Shown here piece after piece: positions 8,966-16,089 of a DNA stretch of 36,955 nucleotides. The position numbers were made by a program, and so were the translations under genes. Source of the DNA: Nitrosomonas sp. (GTDB lineage Bacteria; Pseudomonadota; Gammaproteobacteria; Burkholderiales; Nitrosomonadaceae); contig NZ_JAKFWH010000039.1 in NCBI RefSeq assembly GCF_021731985.1, positions 1 to 36,955 on the forward strand. Reading direction: 5' to 3'. Positions within the stretch are counted from its first letter, which is position 1. Each line of letters begins with the position of its first letter. Under the pieces are notes generated by a model, which was given only the letters and a program-made list of their open reading frames with translations, did no database searches and was not told where the DNA came from.

Positions 8966-9178
8966 ATGTCGGACTATAGCAAGAATGTCAGCATTGCTGA
9001 ATTTGCACGCTTGTGGCGGACACTATCGGTTATCAGGGGTGAGTTGGTTTTTAATGCCAGAAAGTTGGATGGCCGTGCGCAAATTGATGGACAGCGTTTT
9101 GCTGCGCTCCTTGGGGTGGAGGTCTTAGATTGGCACTGTTTCCGGCTTGGCTACAACCGATACCGAGGAGTGTGTTGA
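8966..9178 (+). pseudogene. Unrecognised coding fragment, probably the C-terminal end of a disrupted gene
   Basis: The 70-residue frame reads as plausible protein (IAEFARLWRTLSVIRGEL, then AQIDGQRFAALLGVEVLDWH, then RLGYNRYRG). Its TGA (9176-9178) directly abuts the GTG start of the WbqC-like gene, as expected for translationally coupled operon genes. There is no ribosome binding site before its ATG, and an in-frame TGA immediately precedes it. A neighbouring frame upstream (YEKERLFFPLN, ending near 8970) could be its continuation before a frameshift. I do not recognise the family. It is likely the 3' end of a former first gene of the operon, truncated near the IS256 remnant. Confidence 0.45.
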
Positions 9179-9892
9179 GTGCAATTGATGCAGGCAGGAA
9201 ATAAATTGAAGAAGGTTGCGATATTGCAGTCGAACTATGTTCCCTGGAAGGGGTATTTCGACATGATCGCCGCTGTAGATGAATTCATCATTTATGACGA
9301 TGTGCAATTCACGAAAAATGACTGGCGTAACAGGAACAAGATCAAGGCGAATGGCCAAGTACAGTGGCTGACCATCCCGGTGCGCCACAGTATCTCTGAC
9401 AGGATCCGCGATGTAAAGGTGTCCCTCGACAACTGGAACATCAAACACTGGAAGACACTTCAGGCCAACTACGGTCGGGCGCTGGCGTTTCGTGACGCAT
9501 CTGACTTCCTTGAAGAGTTATATCGAGCGCCACGATCTGCTTACCTGAGTGAGATCAATGTCGAGTTCATCCGGGCGATTAACAGTTTTCTTGGTATTGA
9601 TACCCGGGTTACCTGGTCATCCGACTATGAGTATGGCGGAGAAAGATCAGAAAGGGTGCTGGCTTTGTGCAAGGCGGCCGGGGCTAACAGCTACCTATCC
9701 GGTCCGGCAGCGAAATCTTATCTGGATCTTTCCCTATTTGAACAGGAAGAGATCACAGTCGAATGGATGGATTATTCGGGTTATCCGGAATACCCGCAGA
9801 TGAGCGGTTCATTTGACCATGCTGTGTCCATCCTTGACCTTATATTCAACACCGGATCTTCAGCTGGTTCATTCATGAAGTTTGTCAAGTAG
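9179..9892 (+). CDS. WbqC-like family protein
   Basis: The 237-residue protein matches the WbqC family throughout. The N-terminal block AILQSNYVPWKGYFDMIAAV, then DEFIIYDDVQFTKNDWRNRN, is the family hallmark, and YLSGPAAKSYL and W-M-D-Y near the C-terminus also fit. WbqC proteins occur in O-antigen and other polysaccharide clusters; their chemistry is not settled. The GTG at 9179 is chosen because GAGGAG (9165-9170) lies eight bases upstream and it abuts the previous stop; an ATG three codons later is the alternative. It is the first intact gene of a four-gene operon that is visibly richer in G+C than its flanks, which hints at separate acquisition. Confidence 0.88.
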   Translation: MQLMQAGNKLKKVAILQSNYVPWKGYFDMIAAVDEFIIYDDVQFTKNDWRNRNKIKANGQVQWLTIPVRHSISDRIRDVKVSLDNWNIKHWKTLQANYGRALAFRDASDFLEELYRAPRSAYLSEINVEFIRAINSFLGIDTRVTWSSDYEYGGERSERVLALCKAAGANSYLSGPAAKSYLDLSLFEQEEITVEWMDYSGYPEYPQMSGSFDHAVSILDLIFNTGSSAGSFMKFVK

Positions 9893-9923
9893 GGTACAGC
9901 ACAATGATAGAGGGGTGTGTTCT

Positions 9924-11369
9924 ATGATCGAAACCACGGTGAAAGGTAAAATCGTAATTGCCGGTGCCGGTGTGACCGGGCTAATGGCGGCGCTCCGGAT
10001 CAAACAGCTTGATCCAGGTGCCGAGATTGTCATTTTTGACAAGGCCGATCGGCCTGGCGGCATGTATCAGAGTATTGAGTACCCGGGTGGCCGGGTGTTC
10101 GACCATGGTATGCACGTCATCTATGAGTCATGCAATCCCGTTGTGGATGATCTCTATCGCGAAGTGATGGACGAACAGGACTGGCACATTTATGAAAACA
10201 ACGAGAAGGACATTGCCGGTTTGTTTTTCAGGGGGCGCTTGCAGGATTATTCCCACTATGTGGACCTGAGGTCATTCAACGAAGCGGAAAAGAAGCAGTT
10301 CCTCGGTGACTTTATGTTGAACCTTGAGGCAGATAGTGTCGACTCTGGACGCTCGGCTAGGCAACTTCTGCTGAGCCAGTTTGGCAACGAAATCGTTGAG
10401 GCGGTGCATCGGCCGCTTGTCCAGGCCTTGTATGGCATGAGTGTTGAAGAGGCAGATCGGTTTGTAGTCAAGGCGACGGCGTTAGAACGGGTTATTCTGT
10501 TTAACCCGGACACTATGCTTGACCTGATGCAATCAGGTAAGATTCGTTCACGGCTGGCATTTCCGGATCAGCTGAACTTGCCGCCTTATCGCACCAACGA
10601 CCAGAAAGCACTGTATCCCAGACGCTTTGGCATGAAGCATTTTATCGAACGGCTGGAAGGCGCCGTGCGGCAGCAAGGAGTAGAAATCCTGACTAATATT
10701 GCCAGCCTGACTTTGCATTGCCCGAGTAATCGGGTCAATTCAGTAACCATTGCCGGGAAAAATGGCGATTCCAAGGAAGTGGCGACCAGTACTTTGCTGT
10801 GGACTATTGGTTGGCCGGGTATGGCGCACGCACTTGGTGTCGACATGTCCGGTATCAGCATGACCAGGGGACCGAAAGTGGTGTATGCCAACTTGGTGTT
10901 CGACAAGCCGCCGGAGATGGGCCGGCTCTACTATATTTACTGTTACGATCCGGGCTTCGCGGCGTTCCGGGTTACGAATTACACGAATTACTGCCCGGCG
11001 GCATCGGTCGACGGTTTTCCAGTCTGTGTCGAGCTTTGGCCTTCGCGCCTGGGTCTTGAGGCAAGCCAGTTGCCAGATGAGCAATGCCTTGCGTTAGTAA
11101 TGGATGAATTGCGGCGTATGGGCATAATCACGGATAGCCATAAGCTTGAATTCTCAGCGATCGAAAATAAAGGCGGGGAATTCCCGCTGCCATCCCTGGC
11201 CAATACGGCCGGTATTCGGGAAATAAAGAAGCGAGTGCTCGACAAGGGCGTGAACAATATCGAGGTGGCGGGAATCATGGCGGACGATGACTTGTTTTTT
11301 ATCCCGGACATCCTGAACCATGCGTTTTCCGTCATTGAAAAAACTTTTACGGATGAGAACAGGAAATGA
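9924..11369 (+). CDS. FAD/NAD(P)-binding oxidoreductase (amine oxidase / UDP-galactopyranose mutase-like fold)
   Basis: This is a 481-residue flavoprotein. The N-terminal Rossmann motif is IVIAGAGVTGL with G14-x-G16-x-x-G19, followed by an acidic strand end (IVIFDKADRPGG) that would hold the FAD ribose. FDHGMHVIY near residues 66-74 and FIPDILNHAFSVIEK near the C-terminus are typical of protoporphyrinogen-oxidase-like and UDP-galactopyranose-mutase-like desaturases and mutases. The ATG at 9924 is preferred over TTG 9882 because an AGAGGGG ribosome binding site precedes it and the family begins there. It follows the WbqC-like gene and overlaps the methyltransferase gene by ATGA. A sugar-modifying redox role is inferred; the substrate is unknown. 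Confidence 0.82.
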   Translation: MIETTVKGKIVIAGAGVTGLMAALRIKQLDPGAEIVIFDKADRPGGMYQSIEYPGGRVFDHGMHVIYESCNPVVDDLYREVMDEQDWHIYENNEKDIAGLFFRGRLQDYSHYVDLRSFNEAEKKQFLGDFMLNLEADSVDSGRSARQLLLSQFGNEIVEAVHRPLVQALYGMSVEEADRFVVKATALERVILFNPDTMLDLMQSGKIRSRLAFPDQLNLPPYRTNDQKALYPRRFGMKHFIERLEGAVRQQGVEILTNIASLTLHCPSNRVNSVTIAGKNGDSKEVATSTLLWTIGWPGMAHALGVDMSGISMTRGPKVVYANLVFDKPPEMGRLYYIYCYDPGFAAFRVTNYTNYCPAASVDGFPVCVELWPSRLGLEASQLPDEQCLALVMDELRRMGIITDSHKLEFSAIENKGGEFPLPSLANTAGIREIKKRVLDKGVNNIEVAGIMADDDLFFIPDILNHAFSVIEKTFTDENRK

Positions 11370-12529
11370 GTAGCATTGCCATCGAGAAACTACCTTTTTA
11401 TTGGCGACTGAGTCCTACGGGTGAGGCCCGCAGCAACATCGTCCAGGATTACTATCCGTTTGTGTTTTCCCAGCAACCGGAATTCGGACTGGTTATCCAA
11501 GAGCGTAATGCTGCGGTGCTGGATGCATTGGAGAAGATCTACCAGCAGGAATATAACATTGGTTACTTGCAGGATGCCAATGAAATCGCCAGACCGTACG
11601 GTGTGGATTTTATTCGTTTCCTCGATCAGGTGTTGGCGGACAATCCCGGCATCCACAAGGTCTTGGAGATCGGCTGTGGTGGTTGTGTCATCCTCGAAGG
11701 ATTCAAGAACCGGGGTTATGATGTTGTCGGTGTGGATTCAAGTCCGTTTGCCGCAAAGGAAGGCGCCAAAAAAGGGGTGAATGTGGTTACGGCTTTCTTC
11801 CCGACTCCGCTGATTACGGAGCAGTTCGACCTGATTTTCAATGTGGATGTACTTGAGCACATCCACAAGCCGCTGGACTTTCTCAAGCAGATTCACGAAG
11901 CCCTGAGCCCGGATGGGATTGTGGTTGTTAATGTGCCGGATGCGACCGAAAGCATCGAGATCGGCGATATTTCGATGGCGATGCACCAGCATCTCAATTA
12001 TTTCACGGAAGACTCGTTGGCGGCGCTGTTGCGTAGTGCTGGCTTTGAGGTGCTGCATGTTGTTAAGGCCGGTTACGGCGGATCGCTCTATGCGGCGGCA
12101 CGCCGTTCAAAAACCGCAGAAGGTAATATACACGGAAACCTGGATGATTCTGCAGCGCATGATCGCTTCCCCGTATTGGCCAGGCAGGTGCTTTCCACGT
12201 TTGACCAGTTAGTAGCCAGTATCGTGACGGATAAATCGGCCAGTCTCGGCTTTTATGTGCCCTTGCGTACACTACCATATATTGCCATGTCCGGGCGGTT
12301 TTCCGGTTTTCGTTTTTTTGATGACACGAACCATTGGCACTATAGGGAGTTTGACGGTGTCCCGGTTACTATCGAAAACTTCGCTGACTTGCAAAAAGAA
12401 CCGGTCACGCACCTGCTGATTATGAGCCTGACCTTTGGCGACGTTATCCGGAAAAAAATCCACGCCAGCTTCGGTAACAGGATCAAAACCTATACGCTAT
12501 CCGAGATCGCCAGTGGGTCTGTGTTATGA
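11366..12529 (+). CDS. Class I SAM-dependent methyltransferase
   Basis: The protein has 387 residues. The SAM-binding glycine motif VLEIGCGGC is at about 99-107, followed by the acidic strand end VVGVDSSPF and the post-I motif FDLIFNVDVLEHI. The layout, with a ~90-residue N-terminal extension, a central Rossmann methyltransferase domain and a ~150-residue C-terminal domain, resembles sugar C-methyltransferases of the Methyltransf_14 group. The zinc-binding cysteines found at the N-terminus of many of those enzymes are absent here. The start overlaps the upstream stop (ATGA) and the end overlaps the GT2 start in the same way, so translation is coupled along the operon. Confidence 0.85.
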   Translation: MSSIAIEKLPFYWRLSPTGEARSNIVQDYYPFVFSQQPEFGLVIQERNAAVLDALEKIYQQEYNIGYLQDANEIARPYGVDFIRFLDQVLADNPGIHKVLEIGCGGCVILEGFKNRGYDVVGVDSSPFAAKEGAKKGVNVVTAFFPTPLITEQFDLIFNVDVLEHIHKPLDFLKQIHEALSPDGIVVVNVPDATESIEIGDISMAMHQHLNYFTEDSLAALLRSAGFEVLHVVKAGYGGSLYAAARRSKTAEGNIHGNLDDSAAHDRFPVLARQVLSTFDQLVASIVTDKSASLGFYVPLRTLPYIAMSGRFSGFRFFDDTNHWHYREFDGVPVTIENFADLQKEPVTHLLIMSLTFGDVIRKKIHASFGNRIKTYTLSEIASGSVL

Positions 12530-13497
12530 CGGAACAGGCCGCTTTGCCTGAATTGTCCGTGGTGGCAACAATTTATAACGCGGCGCCCATGGTGCGGGAG
12601 CTGGTTGACAGGCTGAGGGCCGTGCTGGGTGAAATGGGCGTCACGCATGAAATTATCCTGGTGGATGATGGCAGCAAGGATGATTCAGCCTATGTCATGC
12701 AGATGCTTTCTGAAGAAGATAACCAAGTCAAATCCATTATCCTGAGCCGGAATTTCGGGCAACAGGTTGCCATGAGTGCCGGTATCCAGTTCGCGCGCGG
12801 AAATTATGTCCTGATTATGGACGGGGACTTGCAAAATCCGCCCGAGGCGATTCCCATGCTGTACAAGACCGTCAGAGAAGGCTTTGACATTGTTTATACC
12901 GCATCAATCAGCCGGAATAACTGGATTGACGGAGCAACTTCATGGTTGTTCTGGCGATTCATGAGCGCAATCATGAAAGTGGATATTGTCAAAAGCCAGT
13001 TGATGATGCGGATTTTCAACCGGAAGGTGGCAGATTATTTTAGTTTCTACCCGGAAAAGATCAGGACGATCGCGGGTATTACCCATGATATCGGCATGCA
13101 ATATAAGATTGTCGATGTAAGCAATGCCAAAAGGGCATCGGGCAAGAGTAACTACAACACGGTAAAGCGGATCAATCTTGCCATTGATGTGTTATTGGAC
13201 CTTTCCAATAATCCGCTCAACATTCTGTTCTATTTTGGGTTTGCAATTCTGTGCATCACCGGGGTTCTGTCGCTGTTTTACCTATACCTGTATTTGTTCG
13301 AGAATATCCTACCTGGTTTCACTAGTATTATCCTGTCGACTCTATTTTTCGGCAGCATCAACCTGATTTCATTGGGACTGATTGCCCGTTATATATCTAA
13401 TATCTACACCGAAGTAAAAAACAGGCCTTTGTATCTGGTACGCAAGGCATTCAATGTGCCTGAATGCCAGCAAGAAGGTGAAAAGAAATGGAATTGA
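12526..13497 (+). CDS. GT2 glycosyltransferase, DPM1/GtrB/ArnC-like, membrane anchored
   Basis: The protein has 323 residues. The GT-A fold is marked by the N-terminal LSVVATIYNAA, the nucleotide-binding VDDGSKDDS (46-54), and the D99-G-D101 metal/nucleotide motif in LIMDGDLQNPPEA. Two membrane helices near 233-257 and 268-294 give the topology of polyprenyl-phosphate sugar transferases such as GtrB, ArnC and DPM1. The expected reaction is transfer of a sugar from a nucleotide donor to undecaprenyl phosphate on the cytoplasmic face. A GtrA-like flippase candidate is encoded nearby on the opposite strand (7874-8311). It is the last gene of the coupled operon, and a small hairpin follows. Confidence 0.9.
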   Translation: MTEQAALPELSVVATIYNAAPMVRELVDRLRAVLGEMGVTHEIILVDDGSKDDSAYVMQMLSEEDNQVKSIILSRNFGQQVAMSAGIQFARGNYVLIMDGDLQNPPEAIPMLYKTVREGFDIVYTASISRNNWIDGATSWLFWRFMSAIMKVDIVKSQLMMRIFNRKVADYFSFYPEKIRTIAGITHDIGMQYKIVDVSNAKRASGKSNYNTVKRINLAIDVLLDLSNNPLNILFYFGFAILCITGVLSLFYLYLYLFENILPGFTSIILSTLFFGSINLISLGLIARYISNIYTEVKNRPLYLVRKAFNVPECQQEGEKKWN

Positions 13498-13535
13498 TCA
13501 GAGGAAAAGAGTGTGGCATTGGTAAAAAGCTTTCT

Positions 13536-13554
13536 CACCTAGCTCGTGTAGGTG
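13536..13554 (+). terminator. Weak candidate terminator after the glycan operon
   Basis: CACCTA (13536-13541) pairs with TAGGTG (13549-13554) around a seven-base loop, followed by TTTGTCTT. The stem is only 6 bp, so this is a tentative call. Confidence 0.3.
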
Positions 13555-13566
13555 TTTGTCTTGCAG

Positions 13567-13808
13567 TCAACTTGACCGGACGTTGAATTGTTTCAGTGCG
13601 CCGGAGGTTTTGTACTCTCCGTAGTACACCGTAAAGATTTCGACGTGTTGAACGTGTAAGTCAGGCAAAGAACCCAGATCCTTGGTATCTTTCGTCTGGA
13701 TAGAAAAGAAGTATATAGAATCAATGTTTTTTCTGCCGCTATGGCATAAATTTTGTAAATTTCTGATCGTTTGGCATTGTGTTTGGTACCCCAATTGCTT
13801 TCCGGCAC
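13567..13808 (-). pseudogene. Possible frameshifted gene remnant of unknown function
   Basis: Two overlapping minus-strand frames appear to form one protein if a single-base shift is allowed near 13725. The first reads PESNWGTKHNAKRSEIYKIY and then AIAAEK. The second continues DSIYFFSIQTKDTKDLGSLP and VEIFTVYYGEYKTSGALKQF to a stop at 13567. The residue mix is protein-like, but I recognise no family. The remaining spacer up to 13894 holds nothing else that I can name. Confidence 0.3.
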
Positions 13809-13894
13809 ATTGAAGATGGTTGATGAGCGTTCATTTTTCCTATTCGCTGACTCCTAAATTAAATTATTAATTAATAATACCTTACTGACCTTAA

Positions 13895-15424
13895 ATGAGA
13901 TTAACAACTGAACGCATTCTATTTTATGTATTTTGTATTTTAGCCGCGTCTCCTTTATTGTTTTCGCATTACCCGCCGATGATTGATATACCGCAGCACG
14001 CTGCGGTAATTGCAACACTGAATAATCTTGCCCTACCAAATTATCCTTACCGCGATCTTTATTACCTTGAGTGGATACGCCCTTATTTGGGTGGTTATCT
14101 AATTCTCTGGGGAGTAAGTCAATTCCTGCCCATCCTTCTGGCAGTGAAACTATTGATTGCCGCAGCCGTAATTGCAACCCCGATAACCGCGTCATGTTTA
14201 CGTGCACACTTTGGTGGTGATGTCAGATGGGACTGGTTGATGCTTCCGATCAGTTATGGCTTTGCATTCCAATGGGGGTTTTTTAATTTTATTGTTGGCG
14301 CACCGATCGTGTTGCTGTTTTTGTTATCTGCATTTAAATATGCTGAAAATCCAAGTTTACGAACCGGGCTATGGTTGACATTTTTTGCATACACTCTTCT
14401 ATTGATACATCTTCTTGTAGCTGCATTTGGTTGCGGACTTGCATTTTTATATGTCATTGCCAGCAAATCACAATGGAAACAAAAATTACTTACTGGACTT
14501 CCTTTTATTAGCCCGCTGCCAGTAGTTATCATTTATTTGTTTGTGTGGGTGAGTTCAGGTGGACAAGCGAACAGTGAGGGTACATGGGGACTAAGCATAT
14601 ATAGACCTATTGAATTCCTGGCTTCTGCTGTCGGACTTAGACCCACCAGAACGAACGCCGCAATTGGGTTGCTGATTTTTGCTTTACCGTTCCTGCTGGG
14701 CGCTCGCTTAACAGACAGCAGGCCCAGACAAGCAGTTTTTGTCGCTTATCTTTTATGGATGATGTTTGGCCCAAATTATATTTTAGGTAATTTTTTTACC
14801 TACAATCGTTTTGCACTATTTGGCCTCCCAATGCTGTTCGTTGTAATAACTAAACCATCGTCGACAGAACACTCTGCGAGATATGACACTCTTCTGCGCA
14901 GCTTATTTTTTATTTTTCCTGTAGCACTCATCATTTCGTTCTGCTTCCGATTTTCAAGTTTTGATGATGAATCCAAGGGTTACCGTGATATTGAAACCAA
15001 AATGCAACCACACAAACGCATGTTGGGTTTGATTCACAACAATCAGAGTTCCGTTTTTAATTTACCAATGTATTTGCATTTTGCATCCTGGTACCAGGCT
15101 GAACATTCAGGAGCTGCTGATTTCAGTTTTTCACAATTTGGATTGCTCGTCAGATATAGACCTGATGCTGCAGTAGCTATATCTTCGAAATTTGCATGGC
15201 ATCCGGAGTCTTTTGACTGGAATTTAAACAAAGGTTGGCTTTACGACTACTTCCTGGTTCGCAATGAGAGCGACATCAGTGCGCATGTCTTCAGAACAGC
15301 AGAATGCCCTGTCAAATATGTTGCCCATAGTGGCTCCTGGTGGTTGTACGAAACAGAACTGGGTGATGCAAATGATCCACTTTCCTGTGCTGCGAAGCGC
15401 ATTGCTGAAAATCAGCTAAAGTAG
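13895..15424 (+). CDS. Polytopic membrane protein, GT-C glycosyltransferase-like
   Basis: This 509-residue protein has about ten hydrophobic helices in its first 350 residues and a soluble C-terminal domain. The first large periplasmic loop begins PPMIDIPQHAA and continues to the EWIRPYLGGY region. An acidic residue in this first loop, followed by many helices, is the layout of GT-C enzymes that use lipid-linked sugar donors. The C-terminal domain has an H-x-x-S-W-W-L-Y-E strand near the end. No database family can be confirmed by eye. Its position after the GT2/GtrA-type genes fits a role in transferring or modifying surface sugars, but this is inference. The ATG at 13895 has no strong ribosome binding site. 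Confidence 0.7.
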   Translation: MRLTTERILFYVFCILAASPLLFSHYPPMIDIPQHAAVIATLNNLALPNYPYRDLYYLEWIRPYLGGYLILWGVSQFLPILLAVKLLIAAAVIATPITASCLRAHFGGDVRWDWLMLPISYGFAFQWGFFNFIVGAPIVLLFLLSAFKYAENPSLRTGLWLTFFAYTLLLIHLLVAAFGCGLAFLYVIASKSQWKQKLLTGLPFISPLPVVIIYLFVWVSSGGQANSEGTWGLSIYRPIEFLASAVGLRPTRTNAAIGLLIFALPFLLGARLTDSRPRQAVFVAYLLWMMFGPNYILGNFFTYNRFALFGLPMLFVVITKPSSTEHSARYDTLLRSLFFIFPVALIISFCFRFSSFDDESKGYRDIETKMQPHKRMLGLIHNNQSSVFNLPMYLHFASWYQAEHSGAADFSFSQFGLLVRYRPDAAVAISSKFAWHPESFDWNLNKGWLYDYFLVRNESDISAHVFRTAECPVKYVAHSGSWWLYETELGDANDPLSCAAKRIAENQLK

Positions 15425-16089
15425 TTCCGTAATGAAGAAGGCAGCTATCACCAGCTCAATTACTTTCTTTAGAAAAGTTATTTAGACAACATTGCAATAC
15501 GGAGCAAAAGACTGCATCAACTCATCTTTGGAGAAAATGACTATTGGTAATTCTGCGAGTGATGAGTGGTGTGCAGTTTTGTAGCAAGGGAAAAACGGGG
15601 TAAAGCGGATATTTCTACTTTGCAGAAGAACAGAAATTTCTATTTGGCGTTGACAACAAATTCTCTAAACAACGTCAATCCAGCGGTCGCTGTTAATAAC
15701 TCATCCAACTTTTCCACCTTGAGCAATAGCGGGCTTTATACCAAAGCTCCCATCGTCCTGTCTTCTCTTTTTGCCACCCTAGGTGAATATTCCGACGACC
15801 TTAATTCTATTGGTTCTCTTGTGTGACAAAGCATTTCTTTGCATTACGATCCTTGAATCGCAGATCTTTAGCTTCACCCTCTGTTCCCAACACTGTTGTA
15901 AAAATTATCAATCATGCGGAAAAGTTTGCAAAAATTTGCAGCTTTGTCATAATTTGTGGTGTACCATTGGTGCCGTAGTCATCTGTGTTAGACACTAGAT
16001 ATAGTGGTTTTGAGAAAAAAATGATAGTACATTGAATCAATGGAAATTTATTTTTTCTCGCGTGAATAATCAGTCAGGAGAGATCATCG
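15425..16089. other. 665-base spacer upstream of nrdA
   Basis: I find no confident gene here. A minus-strand stretch around 15643-15820 reads as protein-like in two frames (for example KLDELLTATAGLTLFREFVV) but with stops and a frame change, so it may be a decayed gene. The last ~100 bases carry the nrd regulatory region: a NrdR-type palindrome at 15992-16007 and the AGGAG ribosome binding site at 16076-16080. Confidence 0.5.
15992..16007 (+). promoter_or_regulatory. Probable NrdR box upstream of nrdAB
   Basis: ACACTAGATATAGTGG is a near-perfect palindrome of the NrdR-box type (ACA-C-T-A-T-A-T-A-G-T-G-T-like). NrdR represses ribonucleotide reductase operons and normally binds two such boxes about three helical turns apart. 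Only a degenerate second candidate lies near 16021-16036. The box is 83 bases before the nrdA ATG. Confidence 0.6.

Noticed and set aside
9882..9923. Earlier TTG start for the FAD oxidoreductase
   Set aside because: It overlaps the WbqC gene without a ribosome binding site and adds residues not expected before the Rossmann strand. ATG 9924 has a good site.
15566..15826. 86-residue plus-strand frame upstream of nrdA
   Set aside because: No ribosome binding site and no family likeness. The opposite strand looks equally protein-like, so neither is accepted.
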